Assembly (NCBI GenBank): GCA_030435675.1
Contig: CM059624.1
Coordinates: 1,760,769 to 1,824,768 of the forward strand
Length of the DNA: 64,000 bases
From: Steinernema hermaphroditum
Taxonomy: Eukaryota; Nematoda; Chromadorea; Rhabditida; Steinernematidae
Direction of reading: 5' to 3'
Positions 53,398 through 64,000 of this stretch are shown here, piece after piece; positions within the stretch are counted from its first letter, which is position 1; every line of letters begins with the position of its first letter. The translations under genes and the position numbers were made by a program. Below the pieces are notes generated by a model. That model searched no databases, had not been told where the DNA came from, and was given only the letters and a program-made list of their open reading frames with translations.

Positions 53398-55896
53398 ATG
53401 AACATCGACGAATTGTTTCCAAAACCCAAGCGGAAGGGTGTAATCCCACGTGTCCAATATGAGCTGCATAAATTCGTGGTTTGTTCGTATTTTCACGTTC
53501 AAAAATCGGAAAATTTGGTTTAGTGTCCTCTATGTAAATTCGAAGGTCAGGACTCCGGAAAGAGATCAGCCAGAGATAGTTGGTATGCGAGACATTTATG
53601 TCACCATGATGGAATAGTAAGTTCGCGGACAGTAGAATTGTTGTACACGATGTTCTCAGCATCATTTGCCGAAAATCTTTCCGGAATACTTCGAGAAGTG
53701 CGACTCATCGGTTGCCGGGCACGATAGAAGCGAGCTACCTATGCTGTTCACTAATGCGACATTACCGCTCACCATTTACAAGAAGTTGTAAGTCATGTAA
53801 TTCGCGGAGCACGTTTATCTCAACCCTTTCAGCAATATTGCTGGTAGTAAAAATTGGGATTCTGTATTCCATAGGTCAGACAAAGACCTAGGACAAACGA
53901 TTACGAAGAATAAGAGCTATTTGAAGATATTTCGCTATAACCAGAAACCACTTCTAATCGGTCCTGTCGGGCGAGAATTCGCTTACGGGCAACAGTTGTC
54001 ATGGAAGTGCTCGTTCTGCAATAAGTCCGTCGTGGACCAGTCGTCTGTGCTGCGCCATCACCTGGCTGCTCTTGCTCATCTGAGTAAGTGCAAGGACGCC
54101 TCCAAAGATCAGCATCTCCAGGAACTAGTGTGCAAAGAAGTGTAAGTCCATATCGGTTTCGGAAACGCCCAGATAACTCATGCTTCCAGAGCAACGATCA
54201 ACAAAACGTTCAAAACGAATTTCAACATCAGTCCAACACTTCCAACCAAAGCTCAAATATTGTACGTTTCCGAATGTGAAAGGACATAATGTGAAGTTCT
54301 TCGTTTAGCGATGACTTCGAACTGCAAGGTGAAGAAAATATCGTATTGCGGGACGAGTGCGATATTGTAACCTATCAAATGCGTTGTGCGGTTTTCAACA
54401 AAGCGGAAACCCGAAAAGAAGTGATTTCTTGCCGCATATGCTTTTGTATTTGTATGGGATATGTCAAGTTCATGCTGCACGTTGTGAAAGAGCATCAACT
54501 TTTGGTACCGCCACAGAATTTCTCAGTCATCAGCCATCTTCAAGCCATTCGCCCTGCGTCACTGCACCTCGATCCTTTCTTGGTAATTGAGAACAAAGAC
54601 GAAGTTCACCGGTATAAATGGTATGTTAAACTTTGGAAACTCTTGTGTTGGCAAAAAGAATTTAGGACTTTTGTTCGCGACGGTCAGGAGTTTACTGCCT
54701 CGAATTACTTGGCTATTGTTTGTCAAGCTGCGCTGCACATTTATTGGACTACTCATTTTTTAGTGCGCCGAATGTATGTTACACTAAGCGCCTCTATGGC
54801 AGTAACTTTAGTGGTTTCAGGCGTGTTCTCAAAGGATTTTATAACATTATTAATTATGAAGCAAAGCTGAGATATGTGCTGGAATACCGTCAGATGTCTA
54901 CAGAGTAAGTGTCTTTGTCGTTGTTTGGGTGGATCCGGTTCGGTTCAATCGTCAACCCTATGCTGGGCGAATGTGTACTGAATCGATGTCGACAGTAGTC
55001 ACTTGATAAGCGGTGGCAAAATCCAGTAAATGTGTACATTTATCTCCGTCGGGAGGTGCCGCCGCTCATCAAGTGACTGCAGCCCGAAATGGACCCACAA
55101 AGACAATGAGGGCTGCAGATTTTATAATTGTTCATCAGATGTCTGCGTGGGATCATTTCAAGCAAAACTGACTTGCTGAGTGGTTGCTGACACTGTATTG
55201 TTTAGGCATATGAGCACATACACTATGTGTGACGTCTGCAGCGAGCGTATTCCAACTGTCGGCGTCTTAACGCCTCCCCAGTCCGCTTTCTGGGCGCATA
55301 TGCTGCTCAACCACCTGCCGTTTTCTCCGCAGTTCATGAGAGCACTGCACGAGGAAAGTGAAGTGACGGCCGCGTTCTATCCATTTCTTCGCCTCGATCA
55401 CTACGACTACTTCTTTGGAGAGAACGCCGACAAGCCGTTTATCGCCTGTGCGAAGTGTGACTCTCGACACGCCACCTACGAAGAGCTGGTGAAGCATAGC
55501 AGAGCGAATCATTATGACGATATCTTCCGCTGCCCGATGGTGGCAGAGAGATTGGTACCGGAGGTGATGGTTTCTTCAAGCAAAGCTTTATATGGGTTCA
55601 TTCGTGCCAACTGCGATGAAGAGGCATCATTAAGCGCTGAAGAAGAAGACTTCTACGTTTGCATTGTGTGCTCCGAAGTGATTTACGCTGGTGGCGATAC
55701 ATTCGGCCGTTGTGCTGCGCATATCGCGAAGTGGTTAGCTAGTTCTCCTCAGTTCTTGTTTGTAACTGCTGCATTTAGCCTGGCGAGCATCTCCGAAGAG
55801 AAACTTCAGCACTGCAGAAAAATCTGCGGTATTTCAAAATCATCCTTCAAAAGGCGTTTGAGGCCCAGGAAGTTGGAGAAGCAGGTCCTGGAATGA
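53398..55896 (+). CDS. Multi-zinc-finger protein (eight exons)
   Basis: Predicted 608-aa protein from exons 53398-53478, 53524-53616, 53660-53787, 53833-54141, 54190-54261, 54309-54620, 54764-54904 and 55206-55896, all in phase. At least six C2H2-like units are visible: CPLCKFEG..H..H, CSFCNKSV..H..H, CRICFCIC..H..H, CDVCSERI..H..H, CAKCDSRH..H..H, CIVCSEVI..H. Spacing between the Cys and His pairs is longer than classic. The fingers are isolated, each inside about 80-100 residues of unrelated sequence, unlike tandem DNA-binding arrays. ATG follows TCTTCAG by four bases. Intron 6 read through would give a different C-terminus at 54870. A likely nucleic-acid-binding protein; no orthologue recognised. 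Confidence 0.75.
54960..55110. repeat. Inverted repeat in zinc-finger gene intron 7
   Basis: CAGTAGTCACTTGATAAGCG and TGCCGCCGCTCATCAAGTGA are inverted around a 45-nt spacer. Small foldback element in a 301-nt intron. Confidence 0.6.
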
Positions 55897-56179
55897 GAGA
55901 ACGAGGAATGCTAGATTCACTCGCATTTTGTAGTTATTAACATGAGCGTCAAACGCTCGTCTCCTTGTTATTGTTGTTACGATTGAGATTTTATTGTTTT
56001 CGATTCTTCGTTTGTTGTCACTTATTACAGGGATCTTCTTCTTCAGTGTCTGGACGCACAATGAACCGCGAAAGTGCCAAAATTTACGGATAGCGCTGAG
56101 AATTGCGTTGGGACACTGGATTAGAACACTTTATACAACATAAAACAGATTTCATAAGAAACAGATTATTCGTCGTCAG
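55897..56179. other. Convergent 3' region
   Basis: Between the zinc-finger stop and the MD-VP copy D stop. I see no gene. Confidence 0.4.
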
Positions 56180-56824
56180 CTACTTGCGAAAAGTAGCCGC
56201 GGGATATCCTAAATTACTGATAGTCATGTGCTGCTCAAGGAAATTCTTTATTTCCTCAGGCCATGCAGCATGGTCCGGGAAAACGACACTCCTCAAGCGA
56301 TCAAACTTCGTCTGATTCTTCAAAAATTGAATTTGTTTTGGACTCGGTTCTACCAAGCAGATCTCTTCAAAGCAAACGCCTTCGAAGTGCGATAGAAGGG
56401 CATCGATCTTCCTATTACTCGCCTGGACAGTCAACGTCGGTTCGTTCATGAACAACTTCGCGAATTTCACCAGTTGAAACAGCTCATCATTGGTCGATCG
56501 AAACGCACGGAGTCCAACGGAATCGAGCAGCTGGAGGGATATGCTGATGGTTCTAAGAGCGAGTCTTAATATCTGGATGTACTTCTTTGGTAGCTGTAGA
56601 AAATCTTGGAGGCTCAGTCCACGAGAAATGGACTTCTCCTCTATTTGATAGATACTGTACGACCACCCATTCTTTTCGGAAGATATCTCCAGGTCGAACG
56701 CCAGGCGATTTGTTCGATGGTCTTCAAAGGCTACTTTCCAAGAACCATAGAAGCTGCTGACTTCGGGAAGATCCTTAAGTGTGGAGACGACGGCGTCACA
56801 GAAATGGAACGGGAGATCATCCAT
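56180..56824 (-). CDS. MD-VP family protein, copy D (divergent)
   Basis: Predicted 214-aa intronless protein from MDDLPFHFCDAVVSTLKDLP; the frame is open upstream to 56932. It shares the family frame: SSFYGSWKVAFEDHRTNRLA corresponds to the GVWGAAFEDHKANRL block, LVKFAKLFMNEPTL to VDFARHFLNQSE, and KFDRLRSVVF to FDRLRDVHMF. Much more diverged than copies A to C, and without their upstream module, so it is an older paralogue. Confidence 0.65.
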   Translation of the reverse strand: MDDLPFHFCDAVVSTLKDLPEVSSFYGSWKVAFEDHRTNRLAFDLEISSEKNGWSYSIYQIEEKSISRGLSLQDFLQLPKKYIQILRLALRTISISLQLLDSVGLRAFRSTNDELFQLVKFAKLFMNEPTLTVQASNRKIDALLSHFEGVCFEEICLVEPSPKQIQFLKNQTKFDRLRSVVFPDHAAWPEEIKNFLEQHMTISNLGYPAATFRK

Positions 56825-57263
56825 CGTATCAGCGAAGAAATCACCGATGATATGGTCATTTGAGCTACTTTGGACTGTTATTTCTTCACATTTCAAAGAA
56901 CTGACGAAATCACACATCAAATTCAAGACCAATTGTCGGAATTTCTCCGAAGTGTCTGTCTCAGATCGAGCTGAAACTTGTCACACAGGTAGGCATGCAT
57001 TGGTGAACGTTAACCCCAAATCGGCTTATACGACACCGACCATGATCACCCTTTGAACGTTCACAAGCAAGCTATTCCAACACAACTAGTTTCCTAATCC
57101 CAGTCGACTTAAAATTCATCATTGAAAGTTGGATCGCTAATGAGTAGATTATGCTATATTGAGCAACTTTGAAGAGAAGAGAAACTGGATATGACACGAA
57201 CTGTTTGCCACACATTTATTAGAGCAATTGTCAAAGTTAGGTGCCATCCACTGGACGAAATAA

Positions 57264-58145
57264 TTATGAAGGATCGAAATATTCGCAAGAGGGGCGGCGA
57301 GGACAGTTGTGAACATAGAGACTGTCTTTCATTTGATGAACTATTGTTCGGCGCGACTCATCCATTAGACAGTAGGATTCGCCGTCCCTCGGCATTATGG
57401 CCTTGACGGCGTCTTCCTCATATAACGCCGTGTAAATTTCGAATGCAAAATCGTCATTGGCTCTCCAGAAATCCCGCAAATCCTGGTAGAAGTCTCGATC
57501 CAGGGTTACATCGCCAAAAACTGTACGTTCTCTTCCTGGTCGGAAGCAAAATTTTTTGACGTGCTCAAGCATCGATCCCCAGTCCCATTCTCCTATAAAG
57601 TTGACTACACGGAGGAATGCGCTATTCTCAATTTGATCCTTCACGAAATCCTCGGCAAGAGGGCACGTATTGGCAATATTGATGAACGTAAGGTAGATTT
57701 TTCCATGCAACGCGCGCAACATAAACTCTTGATACTTCGTATTCGACGAATAGCACTCCCCCACTTTCCCGGGAAAATGCCGATGGATGAGTTTCTCAAA
57801 TTTGGGAAATTCGTCTCGGCCGAACTTGAGAACTTTTCGTTTTTCGGGGATTGCGCGCTGTGAAGAGTCGTTGATCGACGGTAAACGAAGAAATCGGCTT
57901 TCTATCTTCTGGAGATCTCGTATGTCCATGTATTCGAGGCGTATTTGAAGTAATTTGTTAAAAGCACAATACACGTCTTCTTCCGTCTGCCACAGCTCGA
58001 GGCTGTAATATTTTCGTTCTCGTTTGTGAACGTCGGCGATCTGAGACCACAAACAGTTCAAGTTGCTGTCGGCCAGGTTCTCCAGTGTTTTAGGGTCAAG
58101 CAGTTCGGCGACGGAATCGACAAATACAATGGGGACGGTCTCCAT
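57264..58145 (-). CDS. MD-VP-like protein, copy E (long form)
   Basis: Predicted 293-aa intronless protein from METVPIVFVDSVAELLD. The frame extends upstream to 58316, but the family start is preferred. After the N-terminal motif comes NLNCLWSQIADVHKRERKYY, matching the general plan of a W-containing block followed by a basic stretch. The C-terminal half (FEIYTALYEEDAVKAIMPRD) has no match to the other copies. Possibly a separate subfamily. Function unknown. Confidence 0.6.
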   Translation of the reverse strand: METVPIVFVDSVAELLDPKTLENLADSNLNCLWSQIADVHKRERKYYSLELWQTEEDVYCAFNKLLQIRLEYMDIRDLQKIESRFLRLPSINDSSQRAIPEKRKVLKFGRDEFPKFEKLIHRHFPGKVGECYSSNTKYQEFMLRALHGKIYLTFINIANTCPLAEDFVKDQIENSAFLRVVNFIGEWDWGSMLEHVKKFCFRPGRERTVFGDVTLDRDFYQDLRDFWRANDDFAFEIYTALYEEDAVKAIMPRDGESYCLMDESRRTIVHQMKDSLYVHNCPRRPSCEYFDPS

Positions 58146-59528
58146 GGTTGGGGTGGGGCAATCATTCCTACCGTTTGAATACCCACATAGCGCATCGGTT
58201 TGTGCATTATGCGAACAATGACACATCGATATTGAACGCGAATCCTTGGCAATCGTGATGATCCGATCGGACGAAGAGAAAGACAACGATCGGAAGACAA
58301 CTAGACCACTCAACACTAAATGACCAAAATGTCAAAGTCTATCTTGAAGTCTCGAGCGACTTCGAGGACCAGGACGTTAACCTCAAAAGAGCGTCAGCTT
58401 ATACGCAACATATTAACACTGGAAGTTACCTGAGCATAGGCATGATTGTCGACCTCGCGATCTTGCCTGTCAGTTTGTTTATTTTACTCCCAGCGCGGCT
58501 AATATTTCGTATTTTTTTGTCTTGAGATCAAAGACTCCCTGAAGTCATGCAGATCAAATTATGGTAGGCAAGGGAAACACTGGATACATCACATGTGGAC
58601 CCACGCTCAGGTACCTTTCAAATGGTTTCAAATTGGCTATAGGCATGTGAACATAACAAAGGCTGGTTACATGGCCAGATGTGCGTCGCTAGTCACTAAT
58701 GCATGCCTATATGCGTGCAAATTTGACCTGCATGACTTCAGGGAGTCTTTGATTTGTGTCCCGCAGCGATCGGTCGGGTCGGCCAGTCTCTTTCTGAGGT
58801 TTGCCAAATGAGTTCAGTTGGCCGTCGTTGTTGGGATAGATGAAGCGATTTATCCGCCTTTCTGATAACACCTTGAATCATATTTACTCTCATCTAGCCC
58901 CTCAAAAGCACCTCTTCACTCGTTCCATTTCTAGGCCTGGTTTCTGGCCAATGAATGTTCAGTTGCATCGTATTCCCTTCCGGGATATATCACCACTTAC
59001 TCACAACAGCATCATAGGACGAACTCTTAGAATTAATTCCAATGTTTGGAGATATCGTAGGTGCAAATCCCGGCCTTGGCATTAATCATATAATCCGCTC
59101 TATCGGAGCCGGGATAGTACAGCCGGAAGCGAAGTCGAATCCAGACCCTAAAAATAGCAGCCAAGTTCGACCGTAGACACCTAAGTGGCGTGTAAGACGA
59201 TCTTTAGGGTTCACATTCACTAAAACGTGCTTACCAGTGTGCCAGTTTTCAGTTCGATCTGACGGCCTTAGCTTTTCTGCTCGGCGGACACTTCAGAAGG
59301 TTCCCTTGCTAGAACGCTGGAACTACGATACGACATCGTGTATAACCATAAACCATGGATTTTCTTACCATCGCCAGCGCAAAAGTTCAACTTTTTACGA
59401 TTTGTCAACACATAGGCCACGTCGGCAAATCGCCATTACCATCTCCCTATCAACACATACAGACTACGCATTTTGTGCTGACCACAGTTTGCCTACGTGC
59501 CGATCCAACAACAACTTTATGTACACTA
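58146..59528. other. Intergenic stretch with MITE
   Basis: Contains the hairpin element at 58523-58758 and a fragment shared with 27690 and 63505. I see no gene; 59237-59584 overlaps the 3' end of the UGT gene on the other strand. Confidence 0.4.
58523..58758. mobile_element. Hairpin MITE with 37-bp inverted ends
   Basis: GATCAAAGACTCCCTGAAGT on the left and ACTTCAGGGAGTCTTTGATT on the right form nearly perfect terminal inverted repeats of about 37 bp around 160 bp of unique sequence. No coding capacity. No unambiguous target-site duplication could be read. Confidence 0.75.
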
Positions 59529-62500
59529 TCAACAAATCAAAATCAACGATACGAACGCCAGTAACAACAACAGATCAAAGTTGAATATCTTGAAATAGGA
59601 CAGCTCGGTTCCCATGATTTCGAAATTTATTCGCCTCTCCGAGCGAAGCATCTTGTCTGTCCAGAATGCGCCCTCTTCCAGGGGATCCATGATTCTATCT
59701 ACGAACATCGATCGGACCTGAATCGAACAATAAGATGACGACTGTTCCCGATTTTCAACGGTGGAAAGATGGCCAGGATAGCCATCTTTGAGCTGAGCTC
59801 AAGTTGGACTTTGTCTTGGTATGCATTTAGATCGATCGACTTTCAGAACGTGTTTCTCCCTCTCCTTACCCTGAGGATATTCTCCTTGTATCGTCTCCTC
59901 TGCGAAAGCATCTTCCCCATCGGTTCGACAAGATTCTCGAGCGTTATCGTCCGCTTGTTGACGTACTCGGCGAAGCCCAAGTGCACCATGTAGAGCGCGT
60001 TTCGCACTTGATCGGCGAAGAAGGGCAACACGAGGACAGGTGTTCCGGCGCAAATAGACTCTTTTAGACTGAAATGTACCGGGAAGTTAGGGGTACTTTC
60101 AGTCAAAGAGCACTAACGACGGAATGCGATAATATTTACCTTTTCAAGCCACCGTGCGTGAAGAAGAGAACCGTCCTTTCGTCGGCGACGATTTCGCGCT
60201 GAGGCGCCCAGCTGAGCACTTTTACGTTGGGACCGGCCTTTTCTTTGACGGGATAGCCTTTGAGTTTGAAGCTGAAGATGAAGTTGTAGTCGGGGAAGTA
60301 GGTGAACATGTCGAAGAAGGCGTCAATGACCTGAACGGGGATTAATTGGTCTCTAGGCTAGTGTTCTTGGTAATGATAAGGACCTTTGAGAGTTGGGTCT
60401 TAAGGTCTTAGGACCACCCATGTCAATCGCACAAAGCGTTGGCCCGTCTCTATGAGCCTCATTATGACACTCAAGTTCTCTGAGCTTGTGTTAATGGTAA
60501 GAACCATAATCACTTTGAGAACTTTTGGTCCATAGGAAGGAAGGACCACAAAGGATCCAGACATGTTTGACCCCCCTCTATGAACCCCCCGTTTTGACAC
60601 TCAAGCTTCGACTCACCTCCACCGGAGCACCACCCCAGTTCACCATCGATCCAAAAGCCACATAGATGACCCCCTTCTTCGTCGTATCGTTCATGAACGC
60701 CTCCAGATCCCCGTGAACTCGTCCTGCGCCTAAACTACATCACTTATCAAGCCGAACGCCGCGTTCTTTTATCACCGTTGCAATAGGAACCCGTGTAGAC
60801 CATCTGATTAGATACGGCAGTCGGCCACGCGTATCGGTCCGGGTAGTCGCTGAACGTGATTTCGGTCTTCTGCAAAGGGTTTCCGTTATCTGTGACCTGC
60901 TGTGGTCGGACACAAACGCTGTAGAGGTCGTTCCAGTGGAAGTTGTGCACGCCGAAGCGGGAGACCGATTGGCGCATGTAGAACTCGGAGATGTACTCGA
61001 GGCTGGCGAACTCGGACACGACGTCGCGGATGGTTAGGAGCCGGTCGTAGAAGTTTCGTGGGGAATAGGCGTAACAGCGATCGGTGCGGGTGTAGTAGCT
61101 GAATGAGAAGGAGGTTACGAAGGCGATAGGAGGGGGTTTTCAAGGGAGAGCTGGAATATCGAAAAAGACGATGTGATGTATTAGCAACTGTTAGTCTCCA
61201 TGGACATCACCAGAATCTTCTATGACCACATGTAGCTGACCAGTGATCATGACATGACCATCACATCATGTGACCATGTCTATGTATCTGTAGGTACGCC
61301 GATCCAAAAGTTCATATGACCAGTGTACCTCATGTCTTAGAGCCATTTTGAATGAGCAAAGCTTTGAAGTGTATCAAAGAAAAGGGCTTGGACAAAAAGG
61401 GATAAAATATGCCGTGATGAGAATAGCGATTGATTGATCCAAATGAGAAAAAAATCCTGGAGGTATGGGGATTCGAACCCCAGCCCTCTCGCATGCTAAG
61501 CGAGCGCTCTACCCCTGAGCTATACCCCCAACGGAAAGTTTCGCCCCCAGAATCACCCGTTAGCCAGACGGTCAATGGTCGAGAGCGAGACAAAAATTCT
61601 ACCTTCTTTGGTAAGATGACTTTCGCAATTTCGGCGCGTATTATGATAATAAGTACCTGACACCTCCTATGCGTCCCCATTACCTAGCAGCATTCCTATA
61701 TTTGTATCAGGACTGTTTAAAAGGAATAGCTGTAGCTGAAGGCTGCCCTAGAAGCAAGAGAGCACATGGGCACTCCTAACATCCAGCCTTTAGCTGGTAA
61801 GGCTCCGGTTGAGGATATGACTTAGGCTAATGCCTAGAGATTGGAGGTTGTGGGCAAGCCGCAGTCGAGCCAAGTATTCGTTCTAGCGACCTGTCAGAAA
61901 CGCGCATTTTGGTGTGGCCATTTTTGGGTCTAAATGCTGTCCCGACGCATGGAAATTGCATGATAGACGGCCAGCTTCGGACCGACCAGACAAAACGAAT
62001 ATGCCTACTGAATTTCTAATACAATTCCTTGAAAAAAAGAGTCCAACTTGAGTGTCCTGTAACATTGTAAAGCTGACTCCTCGAGCCTCACCCCGACGAC
62101 ACACAATGAACTCACTTCGGCGCCATGACCGGATTCCTGGAAAGCGCGCGCATTCGGCTGTACGTCGGGAAAAGATCTGAAACTCCCAATTACGCACTTT
62201 TATCTGAAAAACACACCTACCGGTAGTTGTAAACAGCGCTATTTTCGACCCAAACAAGTAATTTTGTTCTAGGGCCAGTCCGAAGCCCGTGTTCGTAAAC
62301 ATCTCATCTGAATGGGCCGAAATGTTTCTACATCAATTGGTGACACTTACCACTGACCACCAGATCATATCGTCGATTTCTGATCGACTGGAACGTTTCT
62401 GAACAAGGAAACAGGGGATTCGTTGAAGAAGATTAGATTTACCTTCTGACCAAGAATCTGTGGTGAAGGCTTGCCCGATCTTGTAGGCCTCATTTACCGT

Positions 62501-63045
62501 ATCCGGAACGAATTCCTGCTTCCAGATGAGGTTGTTGAGCGTGTCGGCGAAGCTTTCTCGGTTGTACCTTTCTGGCAATACGGTCTCCACCGTATTGACA
62601 CCCCGAAGCTTGCCTATGGAACTCAGTACCTGGGTGTACATGGTCACATTGTGGCCATGTTTCGCGAGCCTAGAAGGGTAGGAAGGTCAAGAAGAACCGA
62701 AAATTAGGGGGCTGCCTATCTTGAACAGGCAAGCGTCAGGAGGTACTTTTAAATATGATCCAATCTTAGTCAATGAGCTTCACAACCGGTTATGGGGTAC
62801 GGCCATGTTTGAGCTTAGGATAGTCCTCAATAAGATAGAGATAGACCTCAATGAGGTAGAGGTTTTAAGTCAATATTTCCAAGCAGATCTAGACTATGGA
62901 TCTAGACCCTTATCCAGGATCCGTACCTTTCAGCCAGAGGATGCATCGTGCCAGCGTGACTCTTCGAGTTCCACATGTTCACAAAGAGAATTTCGGAGGC
63001 GGAAGTAGCGGCGACGAACCATAACAGTAGCCACACAGACGACAT
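59529..63045 (-). CDS. UDP-glucuronosyltransferase / UDP-glycosyltransferase
   Basis: Predicted 499-aa ER membrane enzyme conjugating small lipophilic molecules with UDP-sugars. Exons on the minus strand: 63045-62927, 62669-62443, 62398-62351, 62307-62217, 61098-60776, 60729-60617, 60330-60140, 60068-59870, 59717-59529, in phase. Signal peptide (MSSVWLLLWFVAATSAS), then SHAGTMHPLAERLAKHGHNV with the acceptor-site His region. The sugar-donor signature runs GVIYVAFGSM, KVLSWAPQREI, FFTHGGLKSLKESICAGTPV and FADQVRNA. A C-terminal TM (LLLLLAFVSLILIC) ends with almost no cytosolic tail. The exon 4-5 junction is the least certain: a GTGTGT donor is needed for phase, giving TTTGSYYTRTD. The 1.1-kb intron there holds a tRNA-Ala. 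Confidence 0.88.
61458..61529 (-). tRNA. tRNA-Ala (AGC) inside a UGT intron
   Basis: A 72-nt cloverleaf with a fully paired acceptor stem (GGGGGTA/TACCTCC), anticodon loop TTAGCAT and T arm TGGGG-TTCGAAT-CCCCA, followed on the minus strand by a T7 run. Same strand as the host gene. It differs from the copy at 39530 only in the acceptor 3' strand. Confidence 0.96.
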
Positions 63046-64000
63046 CTTCGACAGCGGGCCGTGTTTTCGTGGAACGGTCACATTTATGGACCTTCTCGGT
63101 GGTGGGTGTTGCGATAAGAAGCGGGCGGCGATGTCATTCCGCTCCGAAAAGTGTGTTTTGGCGCTGTTTGTCGAGACCCGAACTGATCAAGGCGCCGTCG
63201 GGAACTTGCGACACGATAAGCAAGTGCGAAACGCATAAACCGAGAGTAGACGAAAACAGATAAACGATCTATGGCACAGACTGTGCTGTGCACAGGTCGT
63301 AAACGGGTTAATGACTGAATAGGCGGATGGGTACATTGAACCTTGGACCGAGAATGACGTCTAAGTGTTAAATCAGCCAAAAATGATATCAACAAGAACG
63401 CTTTGAAAACAGTTTCACACGAGCCATTAGGCCTTGCGGATGGAGACACCGAGAAGCCCACGAAAAAAGCTTTGTCGCCGGATTATCGTCGGAAAAGGTG
63501 ATGCGTTCGGTCCACTCAGAAATGAGTTGAGTGGGCGGTCGTTCTTGGCCATCGTTGTTGGCACAGTGATCGCCCAGAAGGCCTGGAACACCACGGTTAT
63601 CGTAGTTCGACTGATTCCACGAACCAGTAGCCATATGAGCCTTTCCTTCAAGTCCGTACGCTATTAGAATATTTGCGTTCTAACTTCGGAGAATAGGCCA
63701 TGATTTCGCTTTCCGTTGCAAAAGAATCGTTTAAGATTTTGTCTTCCAAAGTAAGATAATCCTCTGTGAATTACTCTCTTTCAAACTTCATGGAACCAAC
63801 TATAAATTTGCTTTCCATCCTCAGACGACATACTATGATTTCGCGTTCCACGTAATTTTCATAGCTGCAGCCAACGGGCAGTCAAAGTATCATGTTTATG
63901 TCCTATTTCTGATTGAATTGAAGTTTGGATTCTGCTGCGCTCCACCACCACCGGATTCTGCTCTTCGCCTACGCCTCCAAGATGAAGATGCCCTGTAAGT
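63046..64000. other. Upstream region of UGT and possible start of next gene
   Basis: A repeat fragment at 63505-63610 matches 27740-27840. At the window edge, CCAAGATGAAGATGCCCT followed by GTAAGT looks like a short exon with a good donor, so a plus-strand gene may begin here; too little is visible to name it. Confidence 0.35.
63505..63610. repeat. Fragment of the repeat family in the GNAT intron
   Basis: GAGTTGAGTGGGCGGTCGTT, then AGAAGGCCTGGAACACCACG, matches 27737-27835 in order and spacing. Confidence 0.65.

Noticed and set aside
61330..61680. Frame running through the tRNA-Ala gene
   Set aside because: The open frame is produced by the tRNA sequence itself and matches the frame over the other tRNA-Ala at 39427-39855.
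1..64000. CRISPR arrays, bacterial operons or phage genes
   Set aside because: No regularly spaced direct repeats; intron-rich eukaryotic genes throughout.

Overview
The window comes from a nematode nuclear genome. Introns are mostly 32-52 nt with GTAAG donors and TTTCAG-type acceptors, and several start codons lie a few bases after a TTTCAG-type acceptor, as in spliced-leader trans-splicing. The gene set is typical of nematodes: a receptor guanylyl cyclase, a serpentine-type GPCR, a UDP-glucuronosyltransferase, and tiny secreted peptides. Gene structures below were assembled by eye from reading frames, splice sites and intron phase. Every multi-exon model given exon by exon keeps its frame, but none has been tested against transcripts. 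The dispersed 'MD-VP' gene family hints at a clade IV (Steinernema-like) worm; that is only an inference.

Layout. 1-12 kb: a C2HC zinc-finger gene (+), then a 24-exon receptor guanylyl cyclase (-) and the TFIIIB subunit BRF1 (-). Two tRNA-Tyr genes lie antisense in cyclase introns and a third abuts its 3' end. 12-19.5 kb: an MD-VP gene, a truncated copy and a repeat-rich gene-poor stretch. 19.5-25 kb: a proline-rich secreted protein, a foldback transposable element, and a probable operon RPB9 > LAMTOR2 (-). 25-31.8 kb: three small secreted-peptide genes, a GNAT acetyltransferase, another MD-VP gene, a mariner relic and a decapitated peptide-gene copy.

31.8-40 kb: gephyrin/MoeA (-) with a small gene nested antisense in its first intron. 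Next comes a segmental duplication carrying a fourth tRNA-Tyr plus the last exon of the cyclase, fused to an inverted copy of the purple acid phosphatase 3' exons. The intact phosphatase gene follows and carries a tRNA-Ala in an intron. 40-56 kb: a four-TM protein, a GPCR, a hAT-type MITE with target-site duplication, a putative mitochondrial coiled-coil protein, a single-pass membrane protein with an SP-rich tail, and a 608-aa zinc-finger protein. 56-64 kb: two more MD-VP genes, a hairpin MITE and a UDP-glucuronosyltransferase with a second intronic tRNA-Ala.

Main points of interest: all six tRNA genes sit inside or against protein genes; a chimeric acid phosphatase/guanylyl cyclase trans-duplication keeps open frames, splice sites and a poly(A) signal; perfect-looking 371-bp inverted repeats could flip the phosphatase gene; and an MD-VP gene cassette has been scattered with its own upstream module.
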